A stretch of DNA of 64,000 nt from Planctomycetota bacterium (GCA_019456145.1 VRUL01000016.1:1-64000); one strand, 5' to 3'; positions 46,010-54,785 are shown, numbered from the stretch's first letter. The notes: generated by a model from the sequence alone, not told the origin. Program-made: numbers and translations.

Positions 46010-46398
46010 TTTTTGTTCTCCTTTCGCTTTTGCTCGGCCATTTTCCTTAGCTCACGAAGTTCGGCGTCGGTCATCTTACTTTCGCGCATAAGATGCTGGA
46101 ACATCAAGACTGCGTCTCCGCCGAACATACGCTCCACAAACTTGCGCACCGACCTGGCGCCTGCTTGTTCGCGGGTGCGGGTTGGCAGATAGAGATAGCT
46201 TTTGCCCTGTGCGCGGTGCCGCAGCCAGCCGGCCTTTTCCAGTTTTTGCATTGCGGTAAGGACGGTCGTGTATGCCGGTTTTTTTCTGCGCACGAGCCGC
46301 TTACGCACCTGGTGAACACTTCCGGCTCCGAGGTCCCAGATTATCTCAATGACCGCCCGCTGAAGCTCGCCCAAATCGTCGAGTGATTTTTGGCCCAT
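46006..46398 (-). CDS. BlaI/MecI-family transcriptional repressor
   Basis: 130 residues from ATG 46398 (GGAG SD 8 bases upstream); an in-frame extension of 7 codons upstream is rejected. Winged-helix N-terminus: LGELQRAVIEIIWDLG, SVHQVRKRLV, AYTTVLTAMQKLEKAGWLRH. This matches BlaI/MecI DNA-binding domains, followed by a dimerisation helix region. It should bind the palindrome TACTAC..GTAGTA at its own promoter and be destroyed when the coupled M56 peptidase is activated. The target gene set beyond this operon is unknown; no beta-lactamase gene is in the window. Confidence 0.9.
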   Translation of the reverse strand: MGQKSLDDLGELQRAVIEIIWDLGAGSVHQVRKRLVRRKKPAYTTVLTAMQKLEKAGWLRHRAQGKSYLYLPTRTREQAGARSVRKFVERMFGGDAVLMFQHLMRESKMTDAELRELRKMAEQKRKENKK

Positions 46399-46448
46399 AT
46401 GATAATCTCCATACATCAAAACGGAATCTTTATTTGCTACCTCGTACC

Positions 46449-46477
46449 AAAGTACTACAGGGCGTAGTAGTTGTCAA
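46449..46477 (-). promoter_or_regulatory. Promoter and BlaI-type operator of the repressor/sensor operon
   Basis: Minus-strand -35 TTGACA (46472-46477), a 17-base spacer and TACTTT (46449-46454). A perfect inverted repeat TACTAC-agggc-GTAGTA at 46453-46469 fills the spacer and touches the -10. BlaI/MecI operators have the same TACTAC/GTAGTA (TACA..TGTA) half-sites, and binding here would block RNA polymerase. The operon thus appears autoregulated. Confidence 0.72.
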
Positions 46478-46588
46478 CAAAAAAACCGGAATATTTTAAA
46501 TATTTTTTCCAAACCCTGTTTTGGGCCCAGAAAGCCACGTTTTCTACATACGGATTATTAGTCAGGATTTGTTAGTGACGAGAGTTAG

Positions 46589-48334
46589 TCAGCGTTTGTA
46601 TACGAGCTTTCCGTTGAGATACGTTCTGAGGACCTGTGTTTTTCTGATGGCTTCGGCCGGACAGGTAAGCAAATCGGTGTCAATGACGATGAAATCCGCA
46701 AGTTTGTCTTTCTCTAAGGAACCTACAAACTTATCCTGAACCAAGGCCCGGGCACAGTTTATTGTGTAGAAACGGATGGCCTGTTCACGGCTAATGGCTT
46801 CTTCGGGATGAAGTTGTCCATCATACCATTTAGCCTGGCGCGTGACGGTAATCCACATGCCAAGGAACGGGTCATAGGGATTGATCGAACGCAGCGAGCC
46901 AATCTTCTGCATGTGGTCAGAACCTCCGGCGGCGATGCCTCCGGCCTCGATAATACTCCGTAAAGGCTGGAAGTATCGAAGGCGTTCGTAGCCAAAGTGC
47001 TTTACCAATGTTCTTGTGTCCAGATACAACCATGCGGGCTGGATCAGCGGTATGACCTTTAAGTCGATTGCCTTTTGGATGGATTCGGGGCTCATGAAGT
47101 TTGAGTGTGTGATGCAGTGCCGCATTCGTCGAATCGGCATCGTTTTGCTCAGCTCTTCGTAGACTTCAAGTAGTGTCTGGACGGCGCCGTCTCCCACTGA
47201 ATGGGCCGTGAACTGCAGCCCACATTCGGTAGCGGTCCGGACTATCGGCAGAAGCCGTTTTTTGGGAATGAACAAGACACCACGATAGTCCGGATCGTCG
47301 ATGGCGTAGATTTTGCTGATGCCCCACGGTTTTACCATATATGCACTGCCGGTTAACATGCCTCCATCAAGGAATGTCTTGATACCTATTACGCGCAGCA
47401 TGGGGCCGCCTTTACAAAGCGGGTTCTCGGCGACTTTACGAATCCGCTTTTGTATTTCGTCAAGGGCCCCGATAGTGCCGATGTGGTACTGGGCCGATAC
47501 CCGGACAGTCAAATCACGTTTGTCAAGCATCTTCTGATATAGGCTGAGGTTTGACTGGCTTGCGGAGCCATCGCAAATACCTGTAATGCCGACCGAGTTG
47601 TAACTTTTAAACAATTCCAACAGGCGCCGATAGCGGTCGTCTTCGGTAGGCTTGGCGCCGGACGACCTGCTCTTTATGTAGCGGTTGCAGCCGCGAATAA
47701 TACCTGTAGGTTCGCCGGTTTCCGGGTCCTTTTCTATATAGCCCGGACCTCCATCGGTAACGCTGAAATCCCTGTCTATATTGCTAAGCCGCAATGCCAG
47801 GGTATTGAGGGAAGCGTCAGGTCCCGTACGAAACACGACAGGATTTTTCGGAGCGGCAGGGTCGAGCTCCTTTTTAGTGGGATACCGCTGCTCGCGAAGC
47901 CGGGTGATAAACACCTGTTGTAATATAATCCACTGGCCGTCTTCGAGCGCATCAGCCCGCTTCCTGATGTAACTTGTAACATCCTCAATAGAATCCATTT
48001 GTGGGATTGGATGGTCGAACTCCGTCATGCATGCACCGGTTGCATGGACGTGAGAGTCAATGAAGCCCGGCATGACGGTTTTGCCGTCAAGATTGAGCAC
48101 TTCGGTTTTGTCGGCCTTGAATCGCAGGATGTCCTTATTATCGCCGACTCGCAGGATGTGGCCGTCTTTAACGACCATTGCCTGTCGAATTGAGAAATCC
48201 GAATCAACCGTAATAATCTTTCCGTTGTATAGAACCAGGTCAGCCTCGGATGCGACGATAGGATTAGAGCGACCAAATACAAGAAGCACGATGGTTATCT
48301 GAAGACTCAGAAAAATATAAACTGTTCTTTTCAT
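46589..48334 (-). CDS. Exported YtcJ-like amidohydrolase
   Basis: 581 residues from ATG 48334 (GGAG SD 6-7 bases upstream; the longer frame to 48379 is rejected). Signal peptide: FLSLQITIVLLVFG. Amidohydrolase superfamily: ADLVLYNGKIITVD, metal-binding GFIDSHVHATGACM, later TAHSVGDGAVQ and GGSDHMQ, and a C-terminal DKLADFIVIDTDLL strand. It resembles the YtcJ group of metal-dependent hydrolases that open C-N bonds in cyclic or amide substrates; the substrate is unknown. The signal peptide puts it in the periplasm, unusual for this group but common in planctomycete paralogues. It lies about 190 bases downstream of the ankyrin-operon promoter, on the same strand. Confidence 0.8.
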   Translation of the reverse strand: MKRTVYIFLSLQITIVLLVFGRSNPIVASEADLVLYNGKIITVDSDFSIRQAMVVKDGHILRVGDNKDILRFKADKTEVLNLDGKTVMPGFIDSHVHATGACMTEFDHPIPQMDSIEDVTSYIRKRADALEDGQWIILQQVFITRLREQRYPTKKELDPAAPKNPVVFRTGPDASLNTLALRLSNIDRDFSVTDGGPGYIEKDPETGEPTGIIRGCNRYIKSRSSGAKPTEDDRYRRLLELFKSYNSVGITGICDGSASQSNLSLYQKMLDKRDLTVRVSAQYHIGTIGALDEIQKRIRKVAENPLCKGGPMLRVIGIKTFLDGGMLTGSAYMVKPWGISKIYAIDDPDYRGVLFIPKKRLLPIVRTATECGLQFTAHSVGDGAVQTLLEVYEELSKTMPIRRMRHCITHSNFMSPESIQKAIDLKVIPLIQPAWLYLDTRTLVKHFGYERLRYFQPLRSIIEAGGIAAGGSDHMQKIGSLRSINPYDPFLGMWITVTRQAKWYDGQLHPEEAISREQAIRFYTINCARALVQDKFVGSLEKDKLADFIVIDTDLLTCPAEAIRKTQVLRTYLNGKLVYKR

Positions 48335-48495
48335 TGTTCGGCTCCGAAACAGAATAACGCCTCCAATTCTGATAATCACCCCACAATCGGGGCAATTTCA
48401 TCAATGACCATTGTACAGAAGAATTGTCGGCTTTTCAAATGGCTTATCTCAAATCCGCATATCGTCTTAAAAACTCAAAGGTTTATAAAAACAAA

Positions 48496-48518
48496 GCCTT
48501 ACGGAAGTTCCGAAAGGC
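48496..48518 (-). terminator. Terminator hairpin of the ECF-sigma operon
   Basis: GCCTTACGGAA-g-TTCCGAAAGGC forms an 11-bp stem with one A-A mismatch. On the minus strand it is followed by TTTGTTTTTAT. It lies about 50 bases after the periplasmic gene that ends the sigma/anti-sigma operon. Confidence 0.6.
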
Positions 48519-48564
48519 CTTGTGGGTATTTCAACATAAACTGCGAGTAACAATCTCAGCGCTG

Positions 48565-49404
48565 TCAGCGTTTTCCTTTTTGTTTTAACAGGTCGTCAAC
48601 TCGTTTATCAATATTCTGCTTTTTGGTCTTTGGATCCTTGAGTTCATCAATCTCAGCCTGACTTTTCTCCATGCGTTCCTGCAGCTCTTTAAGTCTGTCA
48701 CGCAGCCTCTTATAGGTTATTTTCTTTTCTCTTACAATGAGGTCAAACCTTCGGCTGACCGCATCTTTCAGCTTATTAATTAATTCCTTCTTTTTCTTGG
48801 CGTCCTTTGCGCCCCTGATTTCTCGAAGCAGTCTGTCCCGCCAGCTCCCGAGTTTTAACTTTTCTTTAAGGACCTCACCAAGTTCAGGATTTCTTCTTTC
48901 CGCCTCAAAAATCGGCCAGTATTTTTGCCGGATAATCTCATATTTCTTCAAATACAGATCCGGGTCCTGGAGGAGCTTTTTGAGTTCCTGTGCCTGCCTG
49001 GGGAAATTCTCGTCCAGCCATTTAAGAAACTCTTCCCGTCTCTGCTTCCTCCATTTATCTATGCGTTCTAATACGATTTTACTAAACTCGTCCCGGCCGT
49101 GTTCTCTAAGCTCGGGTTGGAATCTATCCGAATCCTCCTTACGCATATTTTCAAGGTCTTTTGCCTTCTCCGGGTTGCTCTGTTTAATGCTCTTGATTAT
49201 CCGGTCAATTTCCTCTTCTGTCAGATCGAATCTTGGTCCGCGTCTGGGCCCCCGTCGGCCCGGCCCACGCGTGTCTCCCTCAGTCCAGATGTCCTCTTTC
49301 TTTTCTTTCTCTTCGCTCGTCCCTTGAGCCCAACATGGCATGGCGGAGACTGTTATCACAGCCGCCAGCATCAAAATCAACAATAGTCCATACTTTGCCT
49401 TCAT
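48565..49404 (-). CDS. Periplasmic charged helical protein of the ECF operon
   Basis: 279 residues from ATG 49404 (AAAAGGA SD; six codons upstream in frame, from a TTG at 49422, are rejected). Signal peptide: GLLLILMLAAVITVSA. The mature chain is helical and highly charged, with a disordered GPGRRGPRRGPRF stretch, then long amphipathic helices. ERIDKWRKQRREEFLKWLDE and RLKELQERMEKSQAEIDEL suggest coiled coil. It resembles CpxP/Spy-like sensors or chaperones only in general character, so that name is not used. It begins 5 bases after the anti-sigma stop, so it is the output or feedback gene of this regulon. Confidence 0.65.
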   Translation of the reverse strand: MKAKYGLLLILMLAAVITVSAMPCWAQGTSEEKEKKEDIWTEGDTRGPGRRGPRRGPRFDLTEEEIDRIIKSIKQSNPEKAKDLENMRKEDSDRFQPELREHGRDEFSKIVLERIDKWRKQRREEFLKWLDENFPRQAQELKKLLQDPDLYLKKYEIIRQKYWPIFEAERRNPELGEVLKEKLKLGSWRDRLLREIRGAKDAKKKKELINKLKDAVSRRFDLIVREKKITYKRLRDRLKELQERMEKSQAEIDELKDPKTKKQNIDKRVDDLLKQKGKR

Positions 49405-49409
49405 TCCTT

Positions 49410-49928
49410 TTACCCTTCCCAAATATCGTTACTAATTGCTACAAAATCCATCTCCAACTCACTAACAGCCGATCGGCCGTTGCCCCTATCTTCCCCAGAT
49501 TCCAAAGTCGTCAATTCTACTTCAAGACCATCAAGTTCGGCAGTTAACACCGCCAAGTCCATATCGTCGGCGGTAATATTCTCACTGTCCCAGACCTCCA
49601 ATGGTATCATCCGCACGTACACAGGTTTTACGGGCCTGCTGTCTCTTACATACAGTTTTATGCTTACCGATGCAAGAATAATAAATACCGCAGCCACAGG
49701 CGCCATCTTGTAAGCTATCCGCCTGAAAGTATGCTCCTTCCTGCGCCGTATAGTCTCTGCAATTTCACTCTTTATAGCCGCTATCAGTTCCGGGGCAGGC
49801 TCGAGCGCAGGATTCTCGTCCAGGATCCGCTTAACTTTAGCAAAATCCTCGATTCGGCTTTCCACCTCTTTGCTACTGATGAATCTTTCGAACAGTTCCC
49901 TTAGATTTTCCTCATTTCGGTCATTCAT
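49410..49928 (-). CDS. Single-pass anti-sigma-factor-like protein
   Basis: 172 residues. The N-terminal cytoplasmic part (1-75) is helical (ESRIEDFAKVKRILDENPAL then EPAPELIAAIKSEI). A transmembrane helix is at about 76-94 (PVAAVFIILASVSIKLYV), followed by a short periplasmic acidic tail. There is no HxxxCxxC zinc motif, so it is not a ZAS-type anti-sigma. Its place directly after an ECF sigma gene (7-base gap) and its topology support an anti-sigma role that binds the sigma factor at the membrane. The family name is not recognised. Confidence 0.65.
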   Translation of the reverse strand: MNDRNEENLRELFERFISSKEVESRIEDFAKVKRILDENPALEPAPELIAAIKSEIAETIRRRKEHTFRRIAYKMAPVAAVFIILASVSIKLYVRDSRPVKPVYVRMIPLEVWDSENITADDMDLAVLTAELDGLEVELTTLESGEDRGNGRSAVSELEMDFVAISNDIWEG

Positions 49929-49935
49929 AGCGCTC

Positions 49936-50466
49936 TTACTCCATTAACTCTCTCAGTCTTTTTAGTCCCCGATGCAGCTTCGACAAAGTTGTTCCAATCG
50001 GCTCACGCCGAATTTTAGCCACCTCTTTCAGGCTCAACTGCGAATAATAACGCAGCATTATCAATTCTCTTGTTTCGTCATTCAGCTTAGCAAGCTGTAT
50101 TTGCAGCTTATCAATCCTTTCGTTATCAGAGCGTTTCGGCTCTGTTATTTCCGATTTAAGCTGCTTTTTTTTGGCCTCGTGCAGTTTTTTTCTTCGCTGC
50201 TTACTCCTTAAGTAATCATTAAAAATATTTGTTGCGATCTTAAACAACCAGCTATCAAATGAACCGCCCTTATAAGAACCGATTTTCACTACTAACTTGG
50301 CAAAAAGCTCACTTAGCAACTCATCGCTTAGCTCGTTGTTGCCGGTCAATCGGTAAAAATAACCGTAGAGCCGAGTTGTGTAAATATCAACTAATAGCGC
50401 AAAATCTTCAGCCGAACCGGCCTTACAGCCGTCTATTATCCGGGGCAAGTCGTAGCTCTTGTCCAT
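49936..50466 (-). CDS. ECF-type RNA polymerase sigma factor
   Basis: A 176-residue extracytoplasmic-function sigma factor. Region 2 is seen in ELSDELLSELFAKLVVKIGS and SFDSWLFKIATNIFNDYLR. Region 4 is DETRELIMLRYYSQLSLKEV then AKIRREPIGTTLSKLHRGLK, the helix-turn-helix contacting the -35. A basic linker (KQRRKKLHEAKKKQLK) lies between them. It is the first gene of a three-gene operon: sigma, membrane anti-sigma, periplasmic protein. The inducing signal is unknown. The promoter was not identified. Confidence 0.9.
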   Translation of the reverse strand: MDKSYDLPRIIDGCKAGSAEDFALLVDIYTTRLYGYFYRLTGNNELSDELLSELFAKLVVKIGSYKGGSFDSWLFKIATNIFNDYLRSKQRRKKLHEAKKKQLKSEITEPKRSDNERIDKLQIQLAKLNDETRELIMLRYYSQLSLKEVAKIRREPIGTTLSKLHRGLKRLRELME

Positions 50467-50550
50467 ATTTTATGCGCTTCTTACTATAAGGAAAGACGGT
50501 ATTCACAACTGATTTATTGCATAAATGATGAAAATAATGTTGTTTTTTGC

Positions 50551-50874
50551 TCAGCAGGACCTGTTTTCTTCAGGTTTTCGGCCGTTTTCTTCTTCCTCTT
50601 CATCCTCAGGTTCGTCGTCGACTTTCCACCGCTCTGATTCGTCTATATCGTTGATTTCACGCTTCATATACTCGAAGAGCTTATCTTGCATGGGTGCTAA
50701 CTTACCATACCATTTTGTCATCTGCTGATAGCTGGCCACGAGCATATCGAGACGGATTAACTGCCATTTGGCTATGCACTCAGTCTCCTTGATATTGGTA
50801 AAAGGGTCGCATTTGAAGGTTCTACGGCCGTTCGGCTCAATCTCGCACAATTCGCAATCTTTACATTGAATCAT
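50551..50874 (-). CDS. Small conserved Cys-rich planctomycete protein
   Basis: 107 residues from ATG 50874 (GGGGTA SD; the 20-codon longer frame is rejected). The N-terminus MIQCKDCELCEIEPNGRRTF is followed by KCDPFTNIKETECIAKW, giving CxxCxxC and two further cysteines, a likely metal site. A helical middle (LDMLVASYQQMTKWYGKLAP then MQDKLFEYMKREI) and an acidic, disordered tail follow. The annotator recalls close relatives across planctomycetes but no assigned function. Single gene upstream of and divergent from the 26-residue protein gene. Confidence 0.7.
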   Translation of the reverse strand: MIQCKDCELCEIEPNGRRTFKCDPFTNIKETECIAKWQLIRLDMLVASYQQMTKWYGKLAPMQDKLFEYMKREINDIDESERWKVDDEPEDEEEEENGRKPEENRSC

Positions 50875-51100
50875 ATATATACCCCATTTTAAACCGGCAA
50901 TAGCCGAGAGTTTCCGAAAAACCATCCATAACAAGCCTGCTTATCAACTATAGATTATTGAACCAGGAACTACAATCTACGAACTTTTTTCTCCTCAGTT
51001 TTTATTTTTTTTACTTTTTATTTTTTTTATAATACCATATATTTAAAGAGTATAAAAGTATTTTGTAATAAAGATTTTGGTCGGTAAGTTGGAGAAACAC

Positions 51101-51181
51101 ATGGCAAAGCCAAGACGCAGGCGCAAAGTGGGCAGTAAAAAAAGGCGCGCCCGCTGGAAAATTCGGCATAAAAAGAGCTGA
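51101..51181 (+). CDS. 26-residue highly basic protein
   Basis: The frame ATG 51101 to TGA 51181 encodes MAKPRRRRKVGSKKRRARWK and then IRHKKS: 16 of 26 residues are Arg/Lys/His, like very small ribosomal proteins. A consensus GGAG lies 6 bases before the ATG, and TATAAT at 51030-51035 with strongly AT-rich flanks makes a good promoter. Sequence, SD and promoter together make it a likely real gene. It could be a ribosome-associated or RNA-binding peptide; identity with a named ribosomal protein is not claimed. Confidence 0.6.
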   Translation: MAKPRRRRKVGSKKRRARWKIRHKKS

Positions 51182-51272
51182 TTAGTTATAAGTTGATGAG
51201 CAAACCAGTAAATGAGTGAATGAGTTCCCCATTTACGCATAAACGTATCTATGCACACATTCAACACGATAA

Positions 51273-52847
51273 ATGAAGCACTTCAATATCATTTTCAAGC
51301 CCGATAACCGACAAATCACAATTCACAAAGGGGCGACGCTTCTGGAGGCCGCAGGTCAGGCCGGAATAATCTTAAACAACGTCTGCGGCGGCCAGGGTAC
51401 CTGCGAAAAGTGTGCAGTAAACATCGAGCCGACAGGACAACAGGTCCTGGCTTGTCAGTACGATATCCAAAGTGACCTTACAGTAACAATTCCTGTGAGT
51501 TCAAGGTTCTTCGAGCAGAAAATCTTAGCTGATGGAATCGATACCAAAACACGAATTGACCGCGATATATACCAAAATTATCTGCAGGCCCATACCTCCC
51601 CGATATTAGGCGTAGCTGTCGATATCGGAACAACAACCGTCGTTGCCAGGTTAATCAATATGTCCAGCGGACAATGTATGGCGACCGAAACCGCCTTGAA
51701 CCCACAAACCCGATACGGCGACGATGTCGTCAGCAGAATCGCCTACGCCGAAACAGATGCGAAATTGGCCGATCTGCAAAAAGTTATCGCCGATTGTTTG
51801 AATGAATTGATTGTCCGTCTTTGCCAAAAGACCTCCATCGACAGCAAACAGATATTCGAAGTCTGCGCCGTCGGCAATACGACGATGAACCACATATTCC
51901 TCAACCTGCCTATAAAGCAGCTCGGCCAGGCGCCGTACAAGGCACATTCTCTCGATGCTAAGGACACACCCGCCGAAGAGTCTGCCTTGCGGATAAACCC
52001 GGCCGGGAATGTCCATACCGTTGAAAATATTTCCGGTTTCGTCGGCTCAGATACCACCGCCGTTGCACTTGCGACCGATATTGAAACCTGCGGCCAGATG
52101 TCACTTGTAGTTGATATAGGGACAAACGGCGAGATTGTGCTCTGCGCCGCCGGCAAGCTATACGCGGCAAGCTGTGCAGCGGGCCCTGCCTTCGAAGGTG
52201 CGAGGATAAGATGCGGCAGCAGGGCGATGGATGGGGCGATTGAAGCCGTTGTCGTAAATGAAGACGATATCGGTCTGGATGTGATAGGAAATAACCCGGC
52301 CCTCTCGATATGCGGCAGCGGCCTGATTGACGCGGTAGCGGTACTGCTGAATCTCGGTATCGTTGACGCGACCGGCCGATTCGTCGAACCCGGCACGCTG
52401 GAAGGGATACTGTCACCGGCTGTCTTTTCGCGAATTATCCAAAAGGATGGCCAGCCAGCCTTTATGCTCGCTGAAGGACAAAATGTAATTCTCACACAAG
52501 CCGACATCCGACAGGTACAATTAGCTAAGGCAGCTATTCGAGCGGGGATTAAAATCTTAGAGCAAAAAGTCGGAATAGCGGATGGTGGCATCGAGCAGAT
52601 ATTCTTAGCGGGCGCGTTTGGCAATTACATTCGCGCAGAAAGTGCATTACGGCTGAAAATGCTGCCGGATGTCCCTGCTGAGCGTATTCATTTCGTCGGC
52701 AACGCCGCGAGCAGTGGTGCACAGATGATACTTTTATCCCGGCAGTGCCGCGAAAATGCTAAGGAGTTGGCCCGCAAAATCGAGTATGTTGAAATCGCCC
52801 ACCAGCCGGACTTCCAGGATGTCTTCACGGATTGTATGAGCTTTTAA
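51273..52847 (+). CDS. RACo-like ferredoxin-fused ASKHA ATPase (DUF4445)
   Basis: 524 residues. Residues 1-70 are a 2Fe-2S ferredoxin domain with Cys38, Cys44, Cys47 and Cys61 (CGGQGTCEKC ... LACQ). The rest is an actin-like ATPase: VAVDIGTTTVVARL, VVDIGTNGEIVL, and IFLAGAFGNYIRAE. This matches reductive activators of corrinoid proteins (RACo), which reduce cob(II)alamin to cob(I)alamin in methyltransferase systems at the expense of ATP. No corrinoid protein or methyltransferase is adjacent, so the partner is elsewhere. There is no good SD; a low-complexity ATGAGTGAATGAG region precedes it. Confidence 0.85.
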   Translation: MKHFNIIFKPDNRQITIHKGATLLEAAGQAGIILNNVCGGQGTCEKCAVNIEPTGQQVLACQYDIQSDLTVTIPVSSRFFEQKILADGIDTKTRIDRDIYQNYLQAHTSPILGVAVDIGTTTVVARLINMSSGQCMATETALNPQTRYGDDVVSRIAYAETDAKLADLQKVIADCLNELIVRLCQKTSIDSKQIFEVCAVGNTTMNHIFLNLPIKQLGQAPYKAHSLDAKDTPAEESALRINPAGNVHTVENISGFVGSDTTAVALATDIETCGQMSLVVDIGTNGEIVLCAAGKLYAASCAAGPAFEGARIRCGSRAMDGAIEAVVVNEDDIGLDVIGNNPALSICGSGLIDAVAVLLNLGIVDATGRFVEPGTLEGILSPAVFSRIIQKDGQPAFMLAEGQNVILTQADIRQVQLAKAAIRAGIKILEQKVGIADGGIEQIFLAGAFGNYIRAESALRLKMLPDVPAERIHFVGNAASSGAQMILLSRQCRENAKELARKIEYVEIAHQPDFQDVFTDCMSF

Positions 52848-53261
52848 TTTGCCCCGTTGAGATAGTCGAAAACCTCTCACGGCTTAAAATTGTTTATTGC
52901 GTTTGGGGAAGATGGCGGGGATAATAGCAGAGACATAACAGGCGGGAATCTCACGGTTTTATAAATGCTGAAAGATGAGCGAAGAAGAGAGAAAAGAGGT
53001 AGGTAACTTCGTATATCGTGATGCGTTAAGCATATCTCGTATAAATCCGAATTCCTAAGCTGTAATTCTGAAACAAATTCGAATCACCGAAAAATAAAGT
53101 TACAAAAAGAGATTCTTCGCTTCGCTCAGAATGACCTGGATGCGGGTATACAAGTTAACGTGTAGCGGGCAGGGCTACGAAATGCGAGGGACGATTTCGC
53201 TTGACGGGAAACGGTATTTTGGCTTACTATTGACCAGAGAAGCTACAGGCTTAATTGCATT
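52848..53261. other. Non-coding spacer with a dispersed repeat copy
   Basis: No gene supported. GATTCTTCGCTTCGCTCAGA, then ATGACC at about 53110-53136, is a member of the dispersed family also seen near 331, 490 and 2091. The rest is mixed AT-rich sequence. Confidence 0.45.
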
Positions 53262-53546
53262 ATGAACCGGAAACAGGAAATTTTTCTTTGGATTGGTTTG
53301 ATTATCATTCAAGTGATGATAGTCTTTCCGCCGGTCGGGCGGCTGCAGGGGGATCCCGGTAGTGTTGACGGCCCGCCTGTGAGTTCTATAGTGACCGGTT
53401 GGACACAAAACTACGGCGTTATCACTCGCGACTATATAAATATCAGGTTCGGCCTGCTTGCTGCGCAGTTGATTATTGTCGCTGCTGTTACAGCAGCCGT
53501 TGTCTACACCTTGCGGGAAAAGGAACATACATACGATGGTCACTAA
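53262..53546 (+). CDS. Small two-helix membrane protein
   Basis: 94 residues with two hydrophobic helices: residues 7-26 (IFLWIGLIIIQVMIVFPPVG) and about 66-87 (LLAAQLIIVAAVTAAVVYTL). Between them is a polar loop (TGWTQNYGVITRDYINIRFG) probably on the outside. There is no known domain. Located alone between repeat-rich spacers; the function is unknown. Confidence 0.5.
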   Translation: MNRKQEIFLWIGLIIIQVMIVFPPVGRLQGDPGSVDGPPVSSIVTGWTQNYGVITRDYINIRFGLLAAQLIIVAAVTAAVVYTLREKEHTYDGH

Positions 53547-54001
53547 TAGTCTCCAACCGGCAGGCCATTAAGCAGTCAGTTACTATCATAACCATAACGA
53601 AGCGCAGCCGAAGAATCTCAAATCGCGCCGTCATTGCAGGTGAAACTTGGCAAAATATCACCCCCCAGTCAACCAATTCTCTAATAAAATAACCCATGTT
53701 CTTTTCTTTGTGTCTATACTTTTTTCCTAATTTAACATTATTTTGCAAAATTTGTCCTTATTTCATTGAAAAAAGGGGGCGAATTTGAAAAAACCCTTAG
53801 TTTCCACAGTATTAAATTATGTTGTGTTTTGGTATCTTATAGTGAAGTTTTAAATAAAAGCGATATTTGGATAATCTATTTAGAAAATTAGGATGTTTCT
53901 TCTTCCTCGCTGGGCCAGGCAAGTGAGAATGTGCCCGGCTCAGCAGCATTAAAGCACGGCGTAAAATCACCGTGATTTTGATAAAACATTTTGTTTTAAC
54001 C

Positions 54002-54033
54002 GGCCCCTGCAGGAGGGGGACAGGGGCCTTTTT
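54002..54033 (+). terminator. Rho-independent terminator in the gene-poor gap
   Basis: An 8-bp stem GGCCCCTG / CAGGGGCC with loop CAGGAGGGGGA and a T-run at 54029-54033. The purine-rich loop differs from the pyrimidine-rich loops of 42904-42951 and 54555-54612. No protein gene lies directly upstream on this strand. Confidence 0.6.
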
Positions 54034-54554
54034 AAACTTTAGGCCCAGCATTGTTCTCGCCTCCTGTCAGGAAAATTGTTCTTCTTATCCAACTCAAAAT
54101 CCAAAACTAACTCTGATCATGTTTTGGAAACAACAAGCGAAGGGGACCATATTTCAATTAAAGGCGTAGGGGACATGCCTACAAATATATAGGCGTATAC
54201 CTGACAGCAAAAAGCGTGTCGGCCTGATTTACCAACAATCTCTTTTTGTTTACAATACTATTATTAAGTTTAAGGTCAAGTTCTCGGCCTTGCTTGCGAG
54301 GCAGTTTTTGGCAGCCGCGGTGGAACAGCATAGAGAGATTTATCAACAGTGCGTAGCGTGCCGTTTATTGGCTTTCTGGTTGAAGCCAGTGACATGAACG
54401 AATATAGCGAATTTAACAATCGCAAGGCCCGTAGATAAAACCTGTTATGAAAAAGATTATGAATCGCTATTATTTTTGTTTTACTTATGAACCATTTATG
54501 GTAAAATATAAATGGCAGCTTCGAGAATGTTAATATAATTTTAAAAGTCATTTT

Positions 54555-54612
54555 ACAGGGTTGGGTTTATCTCGCTTTCTCCTCTCCCTCCGCGCCCAAC
54601 CCTGTTTTTTTT
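54555..54612 (+). terminator. Strong terminator with anti-SD-like loop
   Basis: A perfect 11-bp stem, ACAGGGTTGGG / CCCAACCCTGT, followed by eight Ts. The 29-base loop contains TTTCTCCTCTCCCTCC, complementary to Shine-Dalgarno-like GGAGG sequences. There is no protein gene upstream on this strand within several hundred bases; it may end a small RNA. Confidence 0.65.
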
Positions 54613-54689
54613 ATGCGCATACGATCCCATCCGGAGTTTGATAGCAAAACATGTGCAATCTTATTTCATCCTGAGGACAGAGAAAAAAC

Positions 54690-54785
54690 TCACAGCACTA
54701 CGACTTTGCCGTTGATCTTATCCTGAACAAATTTATACGGAGTTAAAGCGAAGTAGTCGACGAGCCAGGCAATACCTGGTTTCAT
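54690..54785 (-). CDS. 31-codon frame, probable gene remnant
   Basis: ATG 54785 to TGA 54690 reads MKPGIAWLVDYFALTPYKFV, then QDKINGKVVVL. The composition is protein-like (hydrophobic alternation, GKVVVL ending), but there is no SD and no known family. It may be the end of a decayed enzyme gene; the upstream frame is closed by stops. Confidence 0.25.
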   Translation of the reverse strand: MKPGIAWLVDYFALTPYKFVQDKINGKVVVL

